From JANXQE01 sp035651635 (GTDB taxonomy: Bacteria; Verrucomicrobiota; Verrucomicrobiia; Limisphaerales; UBA8199): a stretch of DNA of 23,521 nt. Made by a program: the position numbers and the translations under genes. Below are positions 7,967 to 17,043 of the stretch, in pieces; position 1 is the first letter of the stretch, and every line of letters starts with the position of its first letter. The notes under the pieces are model-generated. The model was not told where the DNA came from. It worked only from the letters and a program-made list of their open reading frames with translations, and ran no database searches. Location of the stretch: the NCBI GenBank assembly GCA_035651635.1, contig DASRFK010000124.1, positions 1 through 23,521 of the forward strand, written 5' to 3'.

Positions 7967-9435
7967 GCCTTGGCCCTCGCCGCTTTGAACAGGTCCTCCG
8001 TTAGCTCTTCATAAGTAACCACCGCGCGCGCGCGATAGAATCCAATGACCAGCCCCGCCACGTTCGCCAGAAATAAAACATGGGCAACGAGCAGCAGCAA
8101 ATCGCCGACCGTGCTCATGCGCAAGGACATCAAGCTCGACCGCATTATTTCGATGAACGGCCTCCGCGCATCCCCAAGTTGGACCTCCTGGATCACGCCG
8201 CCAATCGCCAGTGGTAGAACCACCAGGATGATCCCAAGACCTGATAACCAGAGCTGCACTCGGACCAGCTTCGGCCAAGGCAGGCCGACTCCGAGCAGAC
8301 GCGGCAGAATGATGTAAATGGCTCCAAACATCACCATCGCAAAAAAACCATAAACGCTGAGCTGGCTGATGGCGGGATTAAGCCATGTGAAATTCGCGAT
8401 TTGATTGGGGTCCAGGAGCGCGCAACCGGCGCGGGCGAAGCCGGAGATACAGAAGGCAATGACCCCGAACACAAAAAAGCTCAAAGGGTAGTTGCGCCGC
8501 GCGGGTGCTAGCGAGCACCCAAGCGTCTCGCAGACGTTTAATGGCACGGCGATAAAGGCGAGCAAGGACAGGACCGTGCTTACTGTGCTGAGCGTAGGGA
8601 GCCAGGCCGGCACGGAGGCTGAGTTGGGAATCCCGCCCCAGCCGGCAAACAAAATCAACACCCAATATATGAAAATAGCCGTATACCGGCCGGTCAATTC
8701 CCGCCCGGCCAATCGCGGCACGAGATAAAACACGGTGCCCAGACCGACCAACGCCAACCAGACGACCAGCAGGTTTTGCGAGTACCACCAGGCAATAACA
8801 GCCTGGGTCATGCCGCGGACGGGAAAGGTCACCAGGAGCAGGTTGGCCGTTGAGTATATCCACGGAAACCAGAACAGGGCTGTAAAAAAGAACCAATGCG
8901 AGACTGTTAACTGGCGCTCGCGCCGTTGGTGAAAGGTAACCACGCCCAAAAGCCCAATCAGCAGATAACCAATCAACATCAGCACTGCTGCGTACCCCGG
9001 CATCTCCAGGTATTCAAAACCGGTGCTGTCGCCGGCCAGGATGCCAATCACTCCAACAGTTACCCCCAGGTTCCAGAAAATCGCGCCAACCGTCACCAGC
9101 CAGCGGTGCGCCAGAGCAACCCCGCCCGTTTGAGCCAGCAACCATAACACCACTCCAAAGCCCGCTTGCAGGCAGAATCCGTAGATTATCGAGTTGCTAA
9201 AAGCGGGATGAACTCGGCCGTAGGTCAGCCACGAATAATCGGCTAAAAAGTTCGGGTCGTGAAATTTAATCGAGGCGATTAGCTCAAAAACCCAGCCAAT
9301 CACCAGCCATTTGGCCGCGCTGGTAAACAGGACCATCAGCGGCAACCGGCACGAAATATCAATTTCCGACACCGTCGCCGTTCGAAGCACCGGCGCTGAT
9401 GCGTCGGATGCCGGTTGGATCGAGGGCGGCGTCAT
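7963..9435 (-). CDS. CcoN-family membrane protein lacking all haem and copper ligands
   Basis: 490 residues, about 12 membrane helices. It aligns by eye with CcoN throughout, for example GRVHPAFSNSIIYG for the helix II GRLRPLHTNAVIF, AWWYSQNLLVVW for QWWYGHNAVGFF, and SQLSVYGFFAMVMFGAIY for HAHLGLYGFF-type helix X. Every position known to bind a metal is changed: helix II His is Phe79, the CuB histidines are Gln220, Pro270 and Asn271, the helix X histidines are Ile356 and Gln358, and the cross-linked Tyr position appears to be Ala. Only six His remain (59, 76, 110, 169, 180, 452), none at those positions. The frame is uninterrupted and coupled by ATGA to the CcoO-like gene. It should not reduce oxygen in the usual way; a structural, docking or proton-path role is speculation. 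It starts 59 bases after the small protein's stop. Confidence 0.85.
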   Translation of the reverse strand: MTPPSIQPASDASAPVLRTATVSEIDISCRLPLMVLFTSAAKWLVIGWVFELIASIKFHDPNFLADYSWLTYGRVHPAFSNSIIYGFCLQAGFGVVLWLLAQTGGVALAHRWLVTVGAIFWNLGVTVGVIGILAGDSTGFEYLEMPGYAAVLMLIGYLLIGLLGVVTFHQRRERQLTVSHWFFFTALFWFPWIYSTANLLLVTFPVRGMTQAVIAWWYSQNLLVVWLALVGLGTVFYLVPRLAGRELTGRYTAIFIYWVLILFAGWGGIPNSASVPAWLPTLSTVSTVLSLLAFIAVPLNVCETLGCSLAPARRNYPLSFFVFGVIAFCISGFARAGCALLDPNQIANFTWLNPAISQLSVYGFFAMVMFGAIYIILPRLLGVGLPWPKLVRVQLWLSGLGIILVVLPLAIGGVIQEVQLGDARRPFIEIMRSSLMSLRMSTVGDLLLLVAHVLFLANVAGLVIGFYRARAVVTYEELTEDLFKAARAKA

Positions 9436-9494
9436 AGGTTCCCGCTCACCCCATCCCTCGTTGGACTGGTAGGCCTCATCTGCACAACGGGCGC

Positions 9495-9872
9495 CTATTC
9501 AAACTGACTCGGTTTTTCCGGTTGCCGGGGGGGCGGCGCGGTCGCTTTGTCTACCCGGGCGCTCAAGTTGGAACGCGCCGCGGCGGGATTGCGGGCCCAT
9601 TCCGTTTCGACCCAGTGCATGGCATCCTCGACGCGCAGCCGCACGATGCCTTTGGCCGGGTCGACCCAGCCGACGTTGTTAAGGGCTTCCGCTTCGGCTG
9701 CGCGCAGTTCCGCCAGCGCCTTGGCGCGCACGGCTGCGCGATCTTCACCCACAGGCGCAGTCTGGGTGTAATGTTTCATCGCGCAGACCAGGCCGGCCAC
9801 GATGAGGAAAGAGCCAAGCACCGCCAGGATGTACGCCAGGCCGCTGCGTTCGGTTCGTGGATCAGAATTCAT
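9495..9872 (-). CDS. Small single-pass membrane protein of the ACIII operon
   Basis: 125 residues, no assigned function. A single membrane helix spans about residues 12-32 and the rest faces the periplasm. The soluble part has a helical Ala/Glu-rich stretch (46-65) and then GWVDPAKGIVRLRVEDAMHW (67-86). A similar 'G-W-V-D-x-x-x-G-x-V-R-x-x-x-x-x-A-M' pattern appears, from memory, in small proteins beside cytochrome oxidase and SCO genes, so it may be a conserved respiratory accessory. The C-terminus is Pro-rich. The gene is coupled to actF by an ATGA overlap, which argues for membership in the complex or its assembly. It has no haem motif. Confidence 0.8.
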   Translation of the reverse strand: MNSDPRTERSGLAYILAVLGSFLIVAGLVCAMKHYTQTAPVGEDRAAVRAKALAELRAAEAEALNNVGWVDPAKGIVRLRVEDAMHWVETEWARNPAAARSNLSARVDKATAPPPRQPEKPSQFE

Positions 9873-11146
9873 TCCAGACCTCCTCTAAATTGGGGCGGTG
9901 CATCGGGCAGTTCCTGTGCTTCCCCGACCTCGCCCCCAGAGATCTGGGTCGCCACCGGGTGAAACAGGCCCATAGCCTCAATCAGGCGCGGATCTTTAAT
10001 GGGGTAAGGCGGATGAGCACTGTAAGCTCGCAAAAACAAGAAGGAGAGGTATCCCGCAAAAATGGCCCAACAGCCGAAATGCAGCCACAACCACGCAAAG
10101 GGGAACCCATCGGGATGCGGGACTGGCATGATATTGAAAGAAATATCGATCCAGTGCATCAGCCAGGCCCAGACACAAAGCGGCACCATAAACGAGAAGA
10201 CATTCTTCACGTCGATGCGCAGCAGCGCCAGGAAAGGCACGAAAAAGTGCCCAAAGATGATGATCATCCCAATCCACCACCAGGTCCCCTTCTCGCGCAC
10301 GACGTACCAGAAGGTTTCTTCGGGCATGTTGCCGTTCCAGATGATGAAGTATTGGGCGAAATGGATGTAGGCGTAGAACACCGTGAAGGCGAACAGGAGT
10401 GAACCAATAAAGTAGTATTGGTGCTCATGCAGCACTTCGGTCAGCACGCCTTGGCGGTCCAGGATCATGGTAATGACATAGGCCGTCGCAAGCATGGTCC
10501 AGGCGCCCCCCGCAAAATAGTAAACCCCGTACATGGTCGAGAACCACTGGTATTGCAGTGATTTCATCCACATAAACACGCCCAATGTCAGCGTGACGGC
10601 AAAAAGGATCACGCCAATGGCCGAATAAAGCCGCATTCGATAAGTCGGCAAAGCGGCTCCGGTTTTATCCTGTTCCAGCGACCAATAGCGCAAGCCATAG
10701 GTTAGGAAGCCCCAAACCACAAAACAGAAGACCGAGACAATATAGAATCCCGACATCGTGAATAATGGCTGTTTGGCTGCCAAGGCGTGGTCGGTGGCAG
10801 GATTGGCATTCATCCAGGCATAAATCCTGGAGTGGGCAAACAGGGCGATGACCACGAACGGGATCGCCATCCAGGGGAGAAGGCAGGCGATGTGCTCGCA
10901 GAAGCGGCGGATCGGCACGGACCAACCAGCGTCAAACAAGTGATGGGCCAGGACCAGAAATAGTGCGCCCAGGCAAATGCTCAGAAAGAACATGAAGGCC
11001 AACAACCAGGAATAAGCAAATTCCCTGGTGAACCAAATAGCACCGATGGCCGATAAAACCGCGCCGACCACCATCAAAATCACCGGCAGGTTGCGCCACC
11101 TGGACAGGTCCAACGGAGCCGCGCTAGCAATGTGTTTATGTTGCAT
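9869..11146 (-). CDS. actF: Alternative complex III subunit ActF (NrfD-like quinol subunit)
   Basis: 425 residues with about ten membrane helices. ActF is a diverged PsrC/NrfD-type membrane protein, paralogous to ActC, in the quinol:cytochrome c oxidoreductase ACIII. Recognisable segments include LSAIGAIWFTREFAYSWLLAF near the N-terminus and HFAQYFIIWNGNMPEETFWY (about residues 265-285), which is characteristic of the family. The C-terminus ends in a soluble tail. It begins two bases after the actE stop and ends overlapping the next small gene. No cofactor is expected in this subunit. Confidence 0.93.
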   Translation of the reverse strand: MQHKHIASAAPLDLSRWRNLPVILMVVGAVLSAIGAIWFTREFAYSWLLAFMFFLSICLGALFLVLAHHLFDAGWSVPIRRFCEHIACLLPWMAIPFVVIALFAHSRIYAWMNANPATDHALAAKQPLFTMSGFYIVSVFCFVVWGFLTYGLRYWSLEQDKTGAALPTYRMRLYSAIGVILFAVTLTLGVFMWMKSLQYQWFSTMYGVYYFAGGAWTMLATAYVITMILDRQGVLTEVLHEHQYYFIGSLLFAFTVFYAYIHFAQYFIIWNGNMPEETFWYVVREKGTWWWIGMIIIFGHFFVPFLALLRIDVKNVFSFMVPLCVWAWLMHWIDISFNIMPVPHPDGFPFAWLWLHFGCWAIFAGYLSFLFLRAYSAHPPYPIKDPRLIEAMGLFHPVATQISGGEVGEAQELPDAPPQFRGGLE

Positions 11147-11148
11147 AG

Positions 11149-11796
11149 CTACTTTTTAAGTGAGGCGCGCAGAGCTTCCGGCACGTCATCGACGGAAGCC
11201 AATTGGCTGAATTGCAAGGCACGCAGGTAGGCAACTATGGCCCAGCGATCCTCGACGGTGACGTTCGGCCCGTAAGCGCCCATCAGATTGCGGCCGTTGG
11301 TGATGACATAGAAAAGTTCACCATCAGTCATTTTCACGATGCGTGCGTCGTGCAGGTTCGCCACGACAGCCATGGCGCCGATTTTCTTCGTAATGCCGTT
11401 GCCGTCGCCTAATTGCCCATGGCACGGTGAGCAATTGATGGTGAACCGTTGTTGCCCGCGTTTCAGCATAGCGGCAGTGATGGGCATTTGATTGTTTTCG
11501 ACAAAATTGGTTGTGCCGGTGATGAACCCGGTGTTGACCGGAGCGTCTTCATAACCGTAAATCACTCCGGAGACGGTTTGGATCGGGGCACTGCGAGCAA
11601 TCGTGCCCGGAACCGGCAACTGTGAGGTCCGGCCATTGGCGAAAAACCCGCTCGGCTTTTGTGGCCGGAGCTTGAGCTGCCATTCCATGTCCGGGAAAAT
11701 GTAGAGCGACGGCTGGCGGAAGTGCGTGCCCCGAAAACCGAGAACGCCTACCACCGCGGCGGTGCAGACAACGAGTATGGCCACAAAGTAGCGCAT
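11149..11796 (-). CDS. actE: Alternative complex III monohaem cytochrome c subunit ActE
   Basis: 215 residues. An N-terminal hydrophobic segment (about 3-20) serves as signal or anchor; Cys11 sits within it but is not in a clear lipobox. The haem c motif is CSPCH (Cys122, Cys125, His126) and the probable axial ligand is Met172 in NLMGAYG. ActE receives electrons inside ACIII and hands them to a soluble or membrane cytochrome or directly to an oxidase. The start codon overlaps the actD stop (TAATG), confirming ATG at 11796. Confidence 0.93.
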   Translation of the reverse strand: MRYFVAILVVCTAAVVGVLGFRGTHFRQPSLYIFPDMEWQLKLRPQKPSGFFANGRTSQLPVPGTIARSAPIQTVSGVIYGYEDAPVNTGFITGTTNFVENNQMPITAAMLKRGQQRFTINCSPCHGQLGDGNGITKKIGAMAVVANLHDARIVKMTDGELFYVITNGRNLMGAYGPNVTVEDRWAIVAYLRALQFSQLASVDDVPEALRASLKK

Positions 11797-12335
11797 TACT
11801 CCTCCACCACTTCGATGTGCCGGCTGCCTAGTTCTTCGAGCAGCTTGCGGGTTTCAGTTTCGGAATACTTCGGGTCACTGCATTCGATAACCACAAAGAA
11901 CCGGTCGTGGGTGACCAGCGAAAAACGCTTATTCTTTAGCAAAGGATGATGCAGCCGCGGCAGGCGGTTGAGGAAGAGCATGCCAAATAACGAGCCGAAC
12001 GCGCCGAACAGAATCGTTAATTCATATGACGGCGGGAAGGCCGAGAAAGGGCTGAACATCGGCTTGCCGCCAATCACGATCGGGTAATCGAATGTGTTCA
12101 TATACCAGATCATCAGCATGCCCGTGGTGTAGCCCACCACACCGCCAATAAAGGCAAACCAGCCCACCCGCGAATTCTTCAGCCCCATAGCGCGATCCAT
12201 CCCGTGAACCGGGAATGGCGTAAACACGTCCCATTTTCGGAACCCGGCGTCGCGAACTTTTTCGGCAGCGTGCAATACGCTGGCCGCCGTGGTGAACTCG
12301 GCGACAATGCCGTACCCTGGAGCGGTGCCGTTCAT
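11796..12335 (-). CDS. actD: Alternative complex III subunit ActD (DUF3341)
   Basis: 179 residues. An alpha/beta N-terminal domain (about 1-55, with the typical AAEKVRDAGFRKWDVFTPFPVHGMD) precedes two membrane helices (about 57-80 and 103-123) and a C-terminal soluble domain. ActD is a structural ACIII subunit without cofactor. The frame is open further upstream to 12506, but that stretch overlaps actC and shows no family sequence; ATG at 12335 lies in an ATGA overlap with the actC stop and is clearly the start. Confidence 0.93.
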   Translation of the reverse strand: MNGTAPGYGIVAEFTTAASVLHAAEKVRDAGFRKWDVFTPFPVHGMDRAMGLKNSRVGWFAFIGGVVGYTTGMLMIWYMNTFDYPIVIGGKPMFSPFSAFPPSYELTILFGAFGSLFGMLFLNRLPRLHHPLLKNKRFSLVTHDRFFVVIECSDPKYSETETRKLLEELGSRHIEVVEE

Positions 12336-13783
12336 ATCAACGCTGGCTCCTTCACCTTGGCTCCTCCGAGGGGGTGATGGGGATCCGATTGCGGGGTCAC
12401 GCCTTTGACTTCGGAAATGGCAATCATCGGCAGGAATCGGATGAACAGGAGGAACATCGTGAAAAACAAGCCGAAAGTCCCCACGTAAGTGCAGATGTCG
12501 ACCCAAGTGGGGTAATAATAATTCCAGCTCGAAGGCAGGAAGTCACGGTGCAGGCTGACCACGATAATGACGAAACGCTCGAACCACATACCGACGTTGA
12601 CCACGATCGAAAGGATGAACACCGCCACCAGGTTGTGGCGCACTTTGCGGAACCAGAACAATTGTGGAAACAAAACGTTGCAGCTTATCATTGGGATCCA
12701 CGCCCATTGATACGGTCCCAACGCACGATTCAGGAAATGGAAGCGTTCACCGGGGTTGCCGCTGTACCAGGCGATGAAGAACTCCATCGCGTAGGCGTAT
12801 CCCACGATCGATCCGGTGGCCAGCGTCACTTTGCACATCAAATCGATGTGCCGCATGGTGATCAGGTCCTCCAATTTGAAGATCGACCGCAGCGGGATCA
12901 GCAACGTCAGCACCATGCCGAACCCGGAGAAAACGGCGCCGGCCACGAAGTAAGGCGGGAAAATCGTCGTATGCCAGCCGGGCAACTGTGACACCGAGAA
13001 GTCCAGTGACACAATCGAGTGCACCGAGAGCACTAGCGGCGTCGACAGGCCGGCGAGGATCAAATAGGCCTTTTCGTAGTTGCTCCAATGCCGGTTCGAG
13101 CCCGTCCAACCAAGCGCGAAAAGACCGTAAAAGAATTGTCGCAGCCGAGTCTTGGCGCGATCCCGCATGACCGCCAGATCCGGCACCAAGCCCATGTACC
13201 AGAACAACACCGAGACCGTAAAATAGGTCGAGACGGCAAAGACGTCCCACATGAGCGGCGAGCGGAACTGGGGCCAAATCGAATTGGTGTTGGGAATCGG
13301 GAACAGCCACCAATCATACCAGACGCGGCCGACGTGCATGGCGGGATAAATACCGGCGCACATAACCGCAAAGATCGTCATCGCTTCGGCCGCGCGGTTC
13401 ACCGCGGTACGCCAACGCTGACGCAGCAGGAACAAGATCGCCGAGATCAATGTCCCGGCGTGGCCGATGCCGATCCACCACACGAAATTGACGATGTCCC
13501 ACGCCCACATCGTCGGGTGGCGATTTCCCCACACGCCCACCCCCGTGGAGACCTGGTAGCTGAGCATGAATAGAAGCATCCCCAGGCAAAGCGCGCTCGG
13601 AACAAACAGGATCCACCACCACACCGGGGCCTTGTCTTCACTGAGTGAAGCAACCCGGTTGGAGATCCAGCCGAACCCTCGCAAATTAGCAACCAGCGGG
13701 ATGCGTTGCAGTTCAGCGGGAGTCTCCGGCACCGTGACGGCGAGGCTAGGCGAAGTTTTCATCGATGCTGCTCCTGAGGCCAT
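12332..13783 (-). CDS. actC: Alternative complex III subunit ActC (NrfD/PsrC-like)
   Basis: 483 residues, about ten membrane helices. It is a polysulfide-reductase-type membrane subunit that forms the quinol site next to the iron-sulphur subunit ActB. Family features include HPTMWAWDIVNFVWWIG, the GIGHAGTLIS histidine segment, and HWSNYEKAYLILAGLSTPLV. The ATG at 13783 shares one base with the actB stop (TGATG); a second Met eight codons later is less likely. The protein ends in a short charged tail. Confidence 0.95.
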   Translation of the reverse strand: MASGAASMKTSPSLAVTVPETPAELQRIPLVANLRGFGWISNRVASLSEDKAPVWWWILFVPSALCLGMLLFMLSYQVSTGVGVWGNRHPTMWAWDIVNFVWWIGIGHAGTLISAILFLLRQRWRTAVNRAAEAMTIFAVMCAGIYPAMHVGRVWYDWWLFPIPNTNSIWPQFRSPLMWDVFAVSTYFTVSVLFWYMGLVPDLAVMRDRAKTRLRQFFYGLFALGWTGSNRHWSNYEKAYLILAGLSTPLVLSVHSIVSLDFSVSQLPGWHTTIFPPYFVAGAVFSGFGMVLTLLIPLRSIFKLEDLITMRHIDLMCKVTLATGSIVGYAYAMEFFIAWYSGNPGERFHFLNRALGPYQWAWIPMISCNVLFPQLFWFRKVRHNLVAVFILSIVVNVGMWFERFVIIVVSLHRDFLPSSWNYYYPTWVDICTYVGTFGLFFTMFLLFIRFLPMIAISEVKGVTPQSDPHHPLGGAKVKEPALI

Positions 13784-16700
13784 CAGTGCGCTCCCTTCCC
13801 GGCAGGTTCACCCGCCTGCGGGGCGCCTTCCTCGTTTTTAAAAGGATCACCGTGTTTCTGTTCGTACTCGCGCAGAGTCGACGGCGCTTCATAGTAATCA
13901 GGCATGCTCGGATTCGGATTGCGGATGCGTGCCAGGTAAGTCGTCCGCGGCCTGGTATAGAGCAATTCGAGCACGGAATAATTCCGTTCGAGGGCTTTGA
14001 GTTTCGAGACGCGGCTGTTGGCATCCAGTAAATTGCCGAATACAATCGCTTCGGCCGGGCAGGCCTGGGCACAGGCGGTGGTAAAGGAATCGGTCGGCAC
14101 CTGGATATCACCCGAGGCGCCCGCCTTCGTCTTTTGGGCGATCTTTGCTTGCTCGATGCGCTGGATGCAGTAAGTGCACTTTTCCATCACCCCGCGCATG
14201 CGCACGCTCACATCGGGGTTCTTGATCATCTTGAGCAAATCCCACTCGTCATCTTTGCGGTGCCCGAACGGTCCGAGGTAAAACTTGCCAATCGGCCGCT
14301 TGTTGTAGTCGAAATAATTAAACCGGCGAACCTTGTACGGGCAGTTGTTCGAACAATACCGCGTGCCGACGCACCGGTTGTACGTCATCACGTTCAGGCC
14401 TTCCTGATCATGCGAAGTGGCATTAACCGGGCAGACATTCTCGCATGGAGCAGCTTCGCAATGCTGGCAAAGCATCGGCTGGGTGACGACTTGCGGATTT
14501 TCAATCCAGTCTTCGAATTGTTGTTCCCGGTCGGGGCGGAACGTGTCCAGAAAATCGCCGCGGCTTTGCGGCGCAAGTTTCCCGGCGGGCGCCCGTCCGG
14601 AATAGTAGCGATCGATGCGCAACCAATGCATTTCGCGGCCGCGTTTGATCTGCTCTTTGCCCACGATCGGCACGTTGTTTTCGCTTTGGCAGGCGAGCAT
14701 GCAAGTCGAGCAACCGACACAGCGGTTCAAGTCGATTGCCATGCCCCATTGATGAACTCCACTGAGTTTGAGCTGATCAAAGGGGTTGGGGTACATCGGC
14801 TTCTGGTCCTTAGCCTCACCCTCTTCGAGCTCCATGTTTTTGGCGAATCGAGGTTTTTGGCGGAATTGCTCGAGGTTGGCTTCGCGAATGATCGGCCGGC
14901 CTTCCATCGACCAATGATCCTGCGTGCACGAGAGGGGATACGTCTCGCCCGTCAGCCGCACGGTTGCTCCTGAGGCAAAGCTCAGAGCATCCGCAGTTCG
15001 CAGCACGTACGCGTTAAAGCCGGTGCCGGTGCCAACCCGCCCCGTCTTGCTTCGGCCGTATCCCAGGGCCAGTCCTAATGTATAATCCGCCATGCCCGGC
15101 TGGACCCAAATGGGACCTCGCACTGAACGACTCCCCACCTGAATTTCAACCAAGTCGGTATTCTTCAACCCCAGTTCATTGGCCGTCTTATGACTGACCA
15201 AGACGGCATTGTCCCATACCAGCTTCGTTGTCGGATCCGGCAATTCCTGCATCCAGCCGTTATTGTTGTACCGGCCGTCATCGACGCTATAATCGCGGTG
15301 AAAGACCACCTCCAACTGGTTTTTCGAAGGAACCGTTATCTTTAGCCCCTGCACTGACTGCGAAACCGCGGCGGAGTTAAGCTTAACCTCGACTGGTTTG
15401 GCCGTTGAGTTTTGCAGAAAGCCGTCATGCAGGAATTTCCTCCAGTTCGCCTCGAACTCTGAGCCACCAGTCAACTCGCTGAAGGTTTTGCGCACGATGC
15501 CGTATGCATCGGTGGTTGTTTCACCGGCGATCCGCGCCAGCACTTCCAGTTCGGTCAGCCCGCCAAACAACGGCGCGATCAGCGGCTGGATCGGTACCAA
15601 CGTGCCGTCGCTGGTTCGCGCATCACCCCAGGACTCGAGATAATGAGCCGCGGGGAAGTGCCAATCACAATAGCCGAAGGTTTCGTCTTCGTAGTAACCC
15701 AAACGGGCCACGGTTTTGGCTTTGCGTTGCGTGTTGGCCCAATCCAAATCGGCTGGGGCGGAATATACCGGATTGCCGCCCAGGATCACGAGCGTGTCAA
15801 CCTGCCCCGCTTTCAAAGCCTGGGCCAGCTCGCCAATGCTCCGTTCCATCGGTTCCGGTACCGGGTGGAACAAAACCGTTTTGCCTGTGTTCTCCAGGGC
15901 AGCATTCATCGCATTCGCCAGCAAGTGCACCGCCTGAGGCTGCTGATGGCCTGCCACGACCAGCGATTTGCCGCGATTCTGCAGCAGGTCCTTCGCGCAT
16001 TCGGCAATCCATTTCGGATCCACGCCGGCCGGCAGCCCAATGTTTTCCAAACCGCCGACACTCCCCTGCAGAATCTGGGCCGCCAAAGCGCCCGTCGCCT
16101 GGACTACCGCGCTGCTGGCCAGACGCAACCGATGATCGGCGTTGAACCCGGTCAGTGTCATCAGGCTCTCAATGCTATACAGCCGGTTAAGTGAGTCGCT
16201 CGGTTTCTCGATCGACCGCCGGCTGGCAAAACGACGGATATGGCTGTGCATATCCTCTTCCGCGCCCAGGAAGTCGCAATCCAGCGACACGATTACGTCC
16301 GCCTTGTCGAACTGATAGTACGGCTTAACGGATTGCCCGAAAGCCTGCGTCGCCGCCCGGCGATGGGCATCCAAATCCACAGGCTCATAGCTGTACCACC
16401 GCGCCTGCGGCAACTTGCTGCTCATCAGCTTCTGCAGCCGCAGCCGCGATGGGGAGTTGTTGGCTTCGACCAGGAGACTCAGGCCCTGACCGCCATTCGC
16501 CTGGGCCTGACGCGACAGTTGCGTCAGAAAATCCAAGGCCCCTTCAACCGGAGCGTTGGCGCCCTTGTTAGTAAAGCGTTGCGCGCGATCCGGATCGTAC
16601 AAGTTCAGAATCGATGCCTGAACGTATCGGTCAGTGCCGCCGTTACTGTCAGGATGCAGCGAGTTGCCTTCGAGCTTCGTTGGCCGGCCGTCATTGGACT

Positions 16701-17043
16701 TGGCTACCAAAGGGATGGCGCTGTTCTGGGTCGGCATTGCCGTTGCGTAAAACTGCGGCAACCCGTGGATATAGTTCTCCGGCATCTGCCCGAACGGCTC
16801 CAGCCTTTCCACCGGGCGCCGGCAACCGCTCCCGCTAAACCCCAGCCCAGCCAGCAGGAACGACGCTGACATGATCTTCGTAAAGTGCCGCCGCGAAATC
16901 GGGTCGGTCCACTCACTGGCGCCCGCCGGAAATTCTCGCTCGACCCATTGCCGAAATTCCGGTGTCTCGGCCAGTTCATCCAGGCTGCGCCAGTAAGCGC
17001 GGCCCGAACTCGGGGTCGAGTTTAGAGCAGAGAGATTTTTCAT
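13783..17043 (-). CDS. actB: Alternative complex III iron-sulphur subunit ActB (fused molybdopterin-like and ferredoxin domains)
   Basis: 1086 residues counted from ATG at 17043, which forms an ATGA overlap with the actA stop; a GTG at 17052 is possible and adds three residues. Residues about 45-75 hold a twin-arginine signal (ISRRHFTKIMSAS and a hydrophobic run) ending near Cys74, a candidate lipid-attachment Cys in a weak lipobox. The first two thirds resemble the molybdopterin oxidoreductase fold, which in ACIII is known to lack the cofactor. The C-terminal ferredoxin-like domain carries 15 Cys in four sets (numbered from the GTG start, subtract 3 for the ATG): 778/781/784/788, 862/865/870/874, 894/900/904 and 959/962/994/998. 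This agrees with three [4Fe-4S] and one [3Fe-4S] clusters described for ACIII. It moves electrons from quinol to the haem subunits. Confidence 0.95.
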   Translation of the reverse strand: MKNLSALNSTPSSGRAYWRSLDELAETPEFRQWVEREFPAGASEWTDPISRRHFTKIMSASFLLAGLGFSGSGCRRPVERLEPFGQMPENYIHGLPQFYATAMPTQNSAIPLVAKSNDGRPTKLEGNSLHPDSNGGTDRYVQASILNLYDPDRAQRFTNKGANAPVEGALDFLTQLSRQAQANGGQGLSLLVEANNSPSRLRLQKLMSSKLPQARWYSYEPVDLDAHRRAATQAFGQSVKPYYQFDKADVIVSLDCDFLGAEEDMHSHIRRFASRRSIEKPSDSLNRLYSIESLMTLTGFNADHRLRLASSAVVQATGALAAQILQGSVGGLENIGLPAGVDPKWIAECAKDLLQNRGKSLVVAGHQQPQAVHLLANAMNAALENTGKTVLFHPVPEPMERSIGELAQALKAGQVDTLVILGGNPVYSAPADLDWANTQRKAKTVARLGYYEDETFGYCDWHFPAAHYLESWGDARTSDGTLVPIQPLIAPLFGGLTELEVLARIAGETTTDAYGIVRKTFSELTGGSEFEANWRKFLHDGFLQNSTAKPVEVKLNSAAVSQSVQGLKITVPSKNQLEVVFHRDYSVDDGRYNNNGWMQELPDPTTKLVWDNAVLVSHKTANELGLKNTDLVEIQVGSRSVRGPIWVQPGMADYTLGLALGYGRSKTGRVGTGTGFNAYVLRTADALSFASGATVRLTGETYPLSCTQDHWSMEGRPIIREANLEQFRQKPRFAKNMELEEGEAKDQKPMYPNPFDQLKLSGVHQWGMAIDLNRCVGCSTCMLACQSENNVPIVGKEQIKRGREMHWLRIDRYYSGRAPAGKLAPQSRGDFLDTFRPDREQQFEDWIENPQVVTQPMLCQHCEAAPCENVCPVNATSHDQEGLNVMTYNRCVGTRYCSNNCPYKVRRFNYFDYNKRPIGKFYLGPFGHRKDDEWDLLKMIKNPDVSVRMRGVMEKCTYCIQRIEQAKIAQKTKAGASGDIQVPTDSFTTACAQACPAEAIVFGNLLDANSRVSKLKALERNYSVLELLYTRPRTTYLARIRNPNPSMPDYYEAPSTLREYEQKHGDPFKNEEGAPQAGEPAGKGAH

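Noticed and set aside
7963..9435. Annotating this gene as a working cbb3 cytochrome oxidase subunit I
   Set aside because: Family membership is clear, but all six metal-binding histidines are replaced, so oxidase activity cannot be claimed.
7963..9435. Calling the CcoN-like gene a pseudogene
   Set aside because: The frame is complete with no internal stop, membrane helices are preserved and it is coupled to the next gene; it looks like a changed function, not decay.
12336..12506. Upstream extension of ActD by 57 residues
   Set aside because: It overlaps actC entirely and has no ActD character; the ATGA overlap at 12335 gives the start.
12374..12991. 205-residue open frame on the + strand
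   Set aside because: Antisense to actC, very rich in His/Gln/Asp/Arg as expected from reverse-reading a membrane protein gene.
14134..14973. 279-residue open frame on the + strand
   Set aside because: It lies antisense to the ferredoxin domain of actB; composition is that of a GC-rich shadow frame with no recognisable motif.
13783..17043. ActB as a catalytic molybdoenzyme
   Set aside because: The N-terminal part has the molybdopterin-oxidoreductase fold, but the gene is embedded in a complete ACIII operon, where this domain is known to lack the cofactor.
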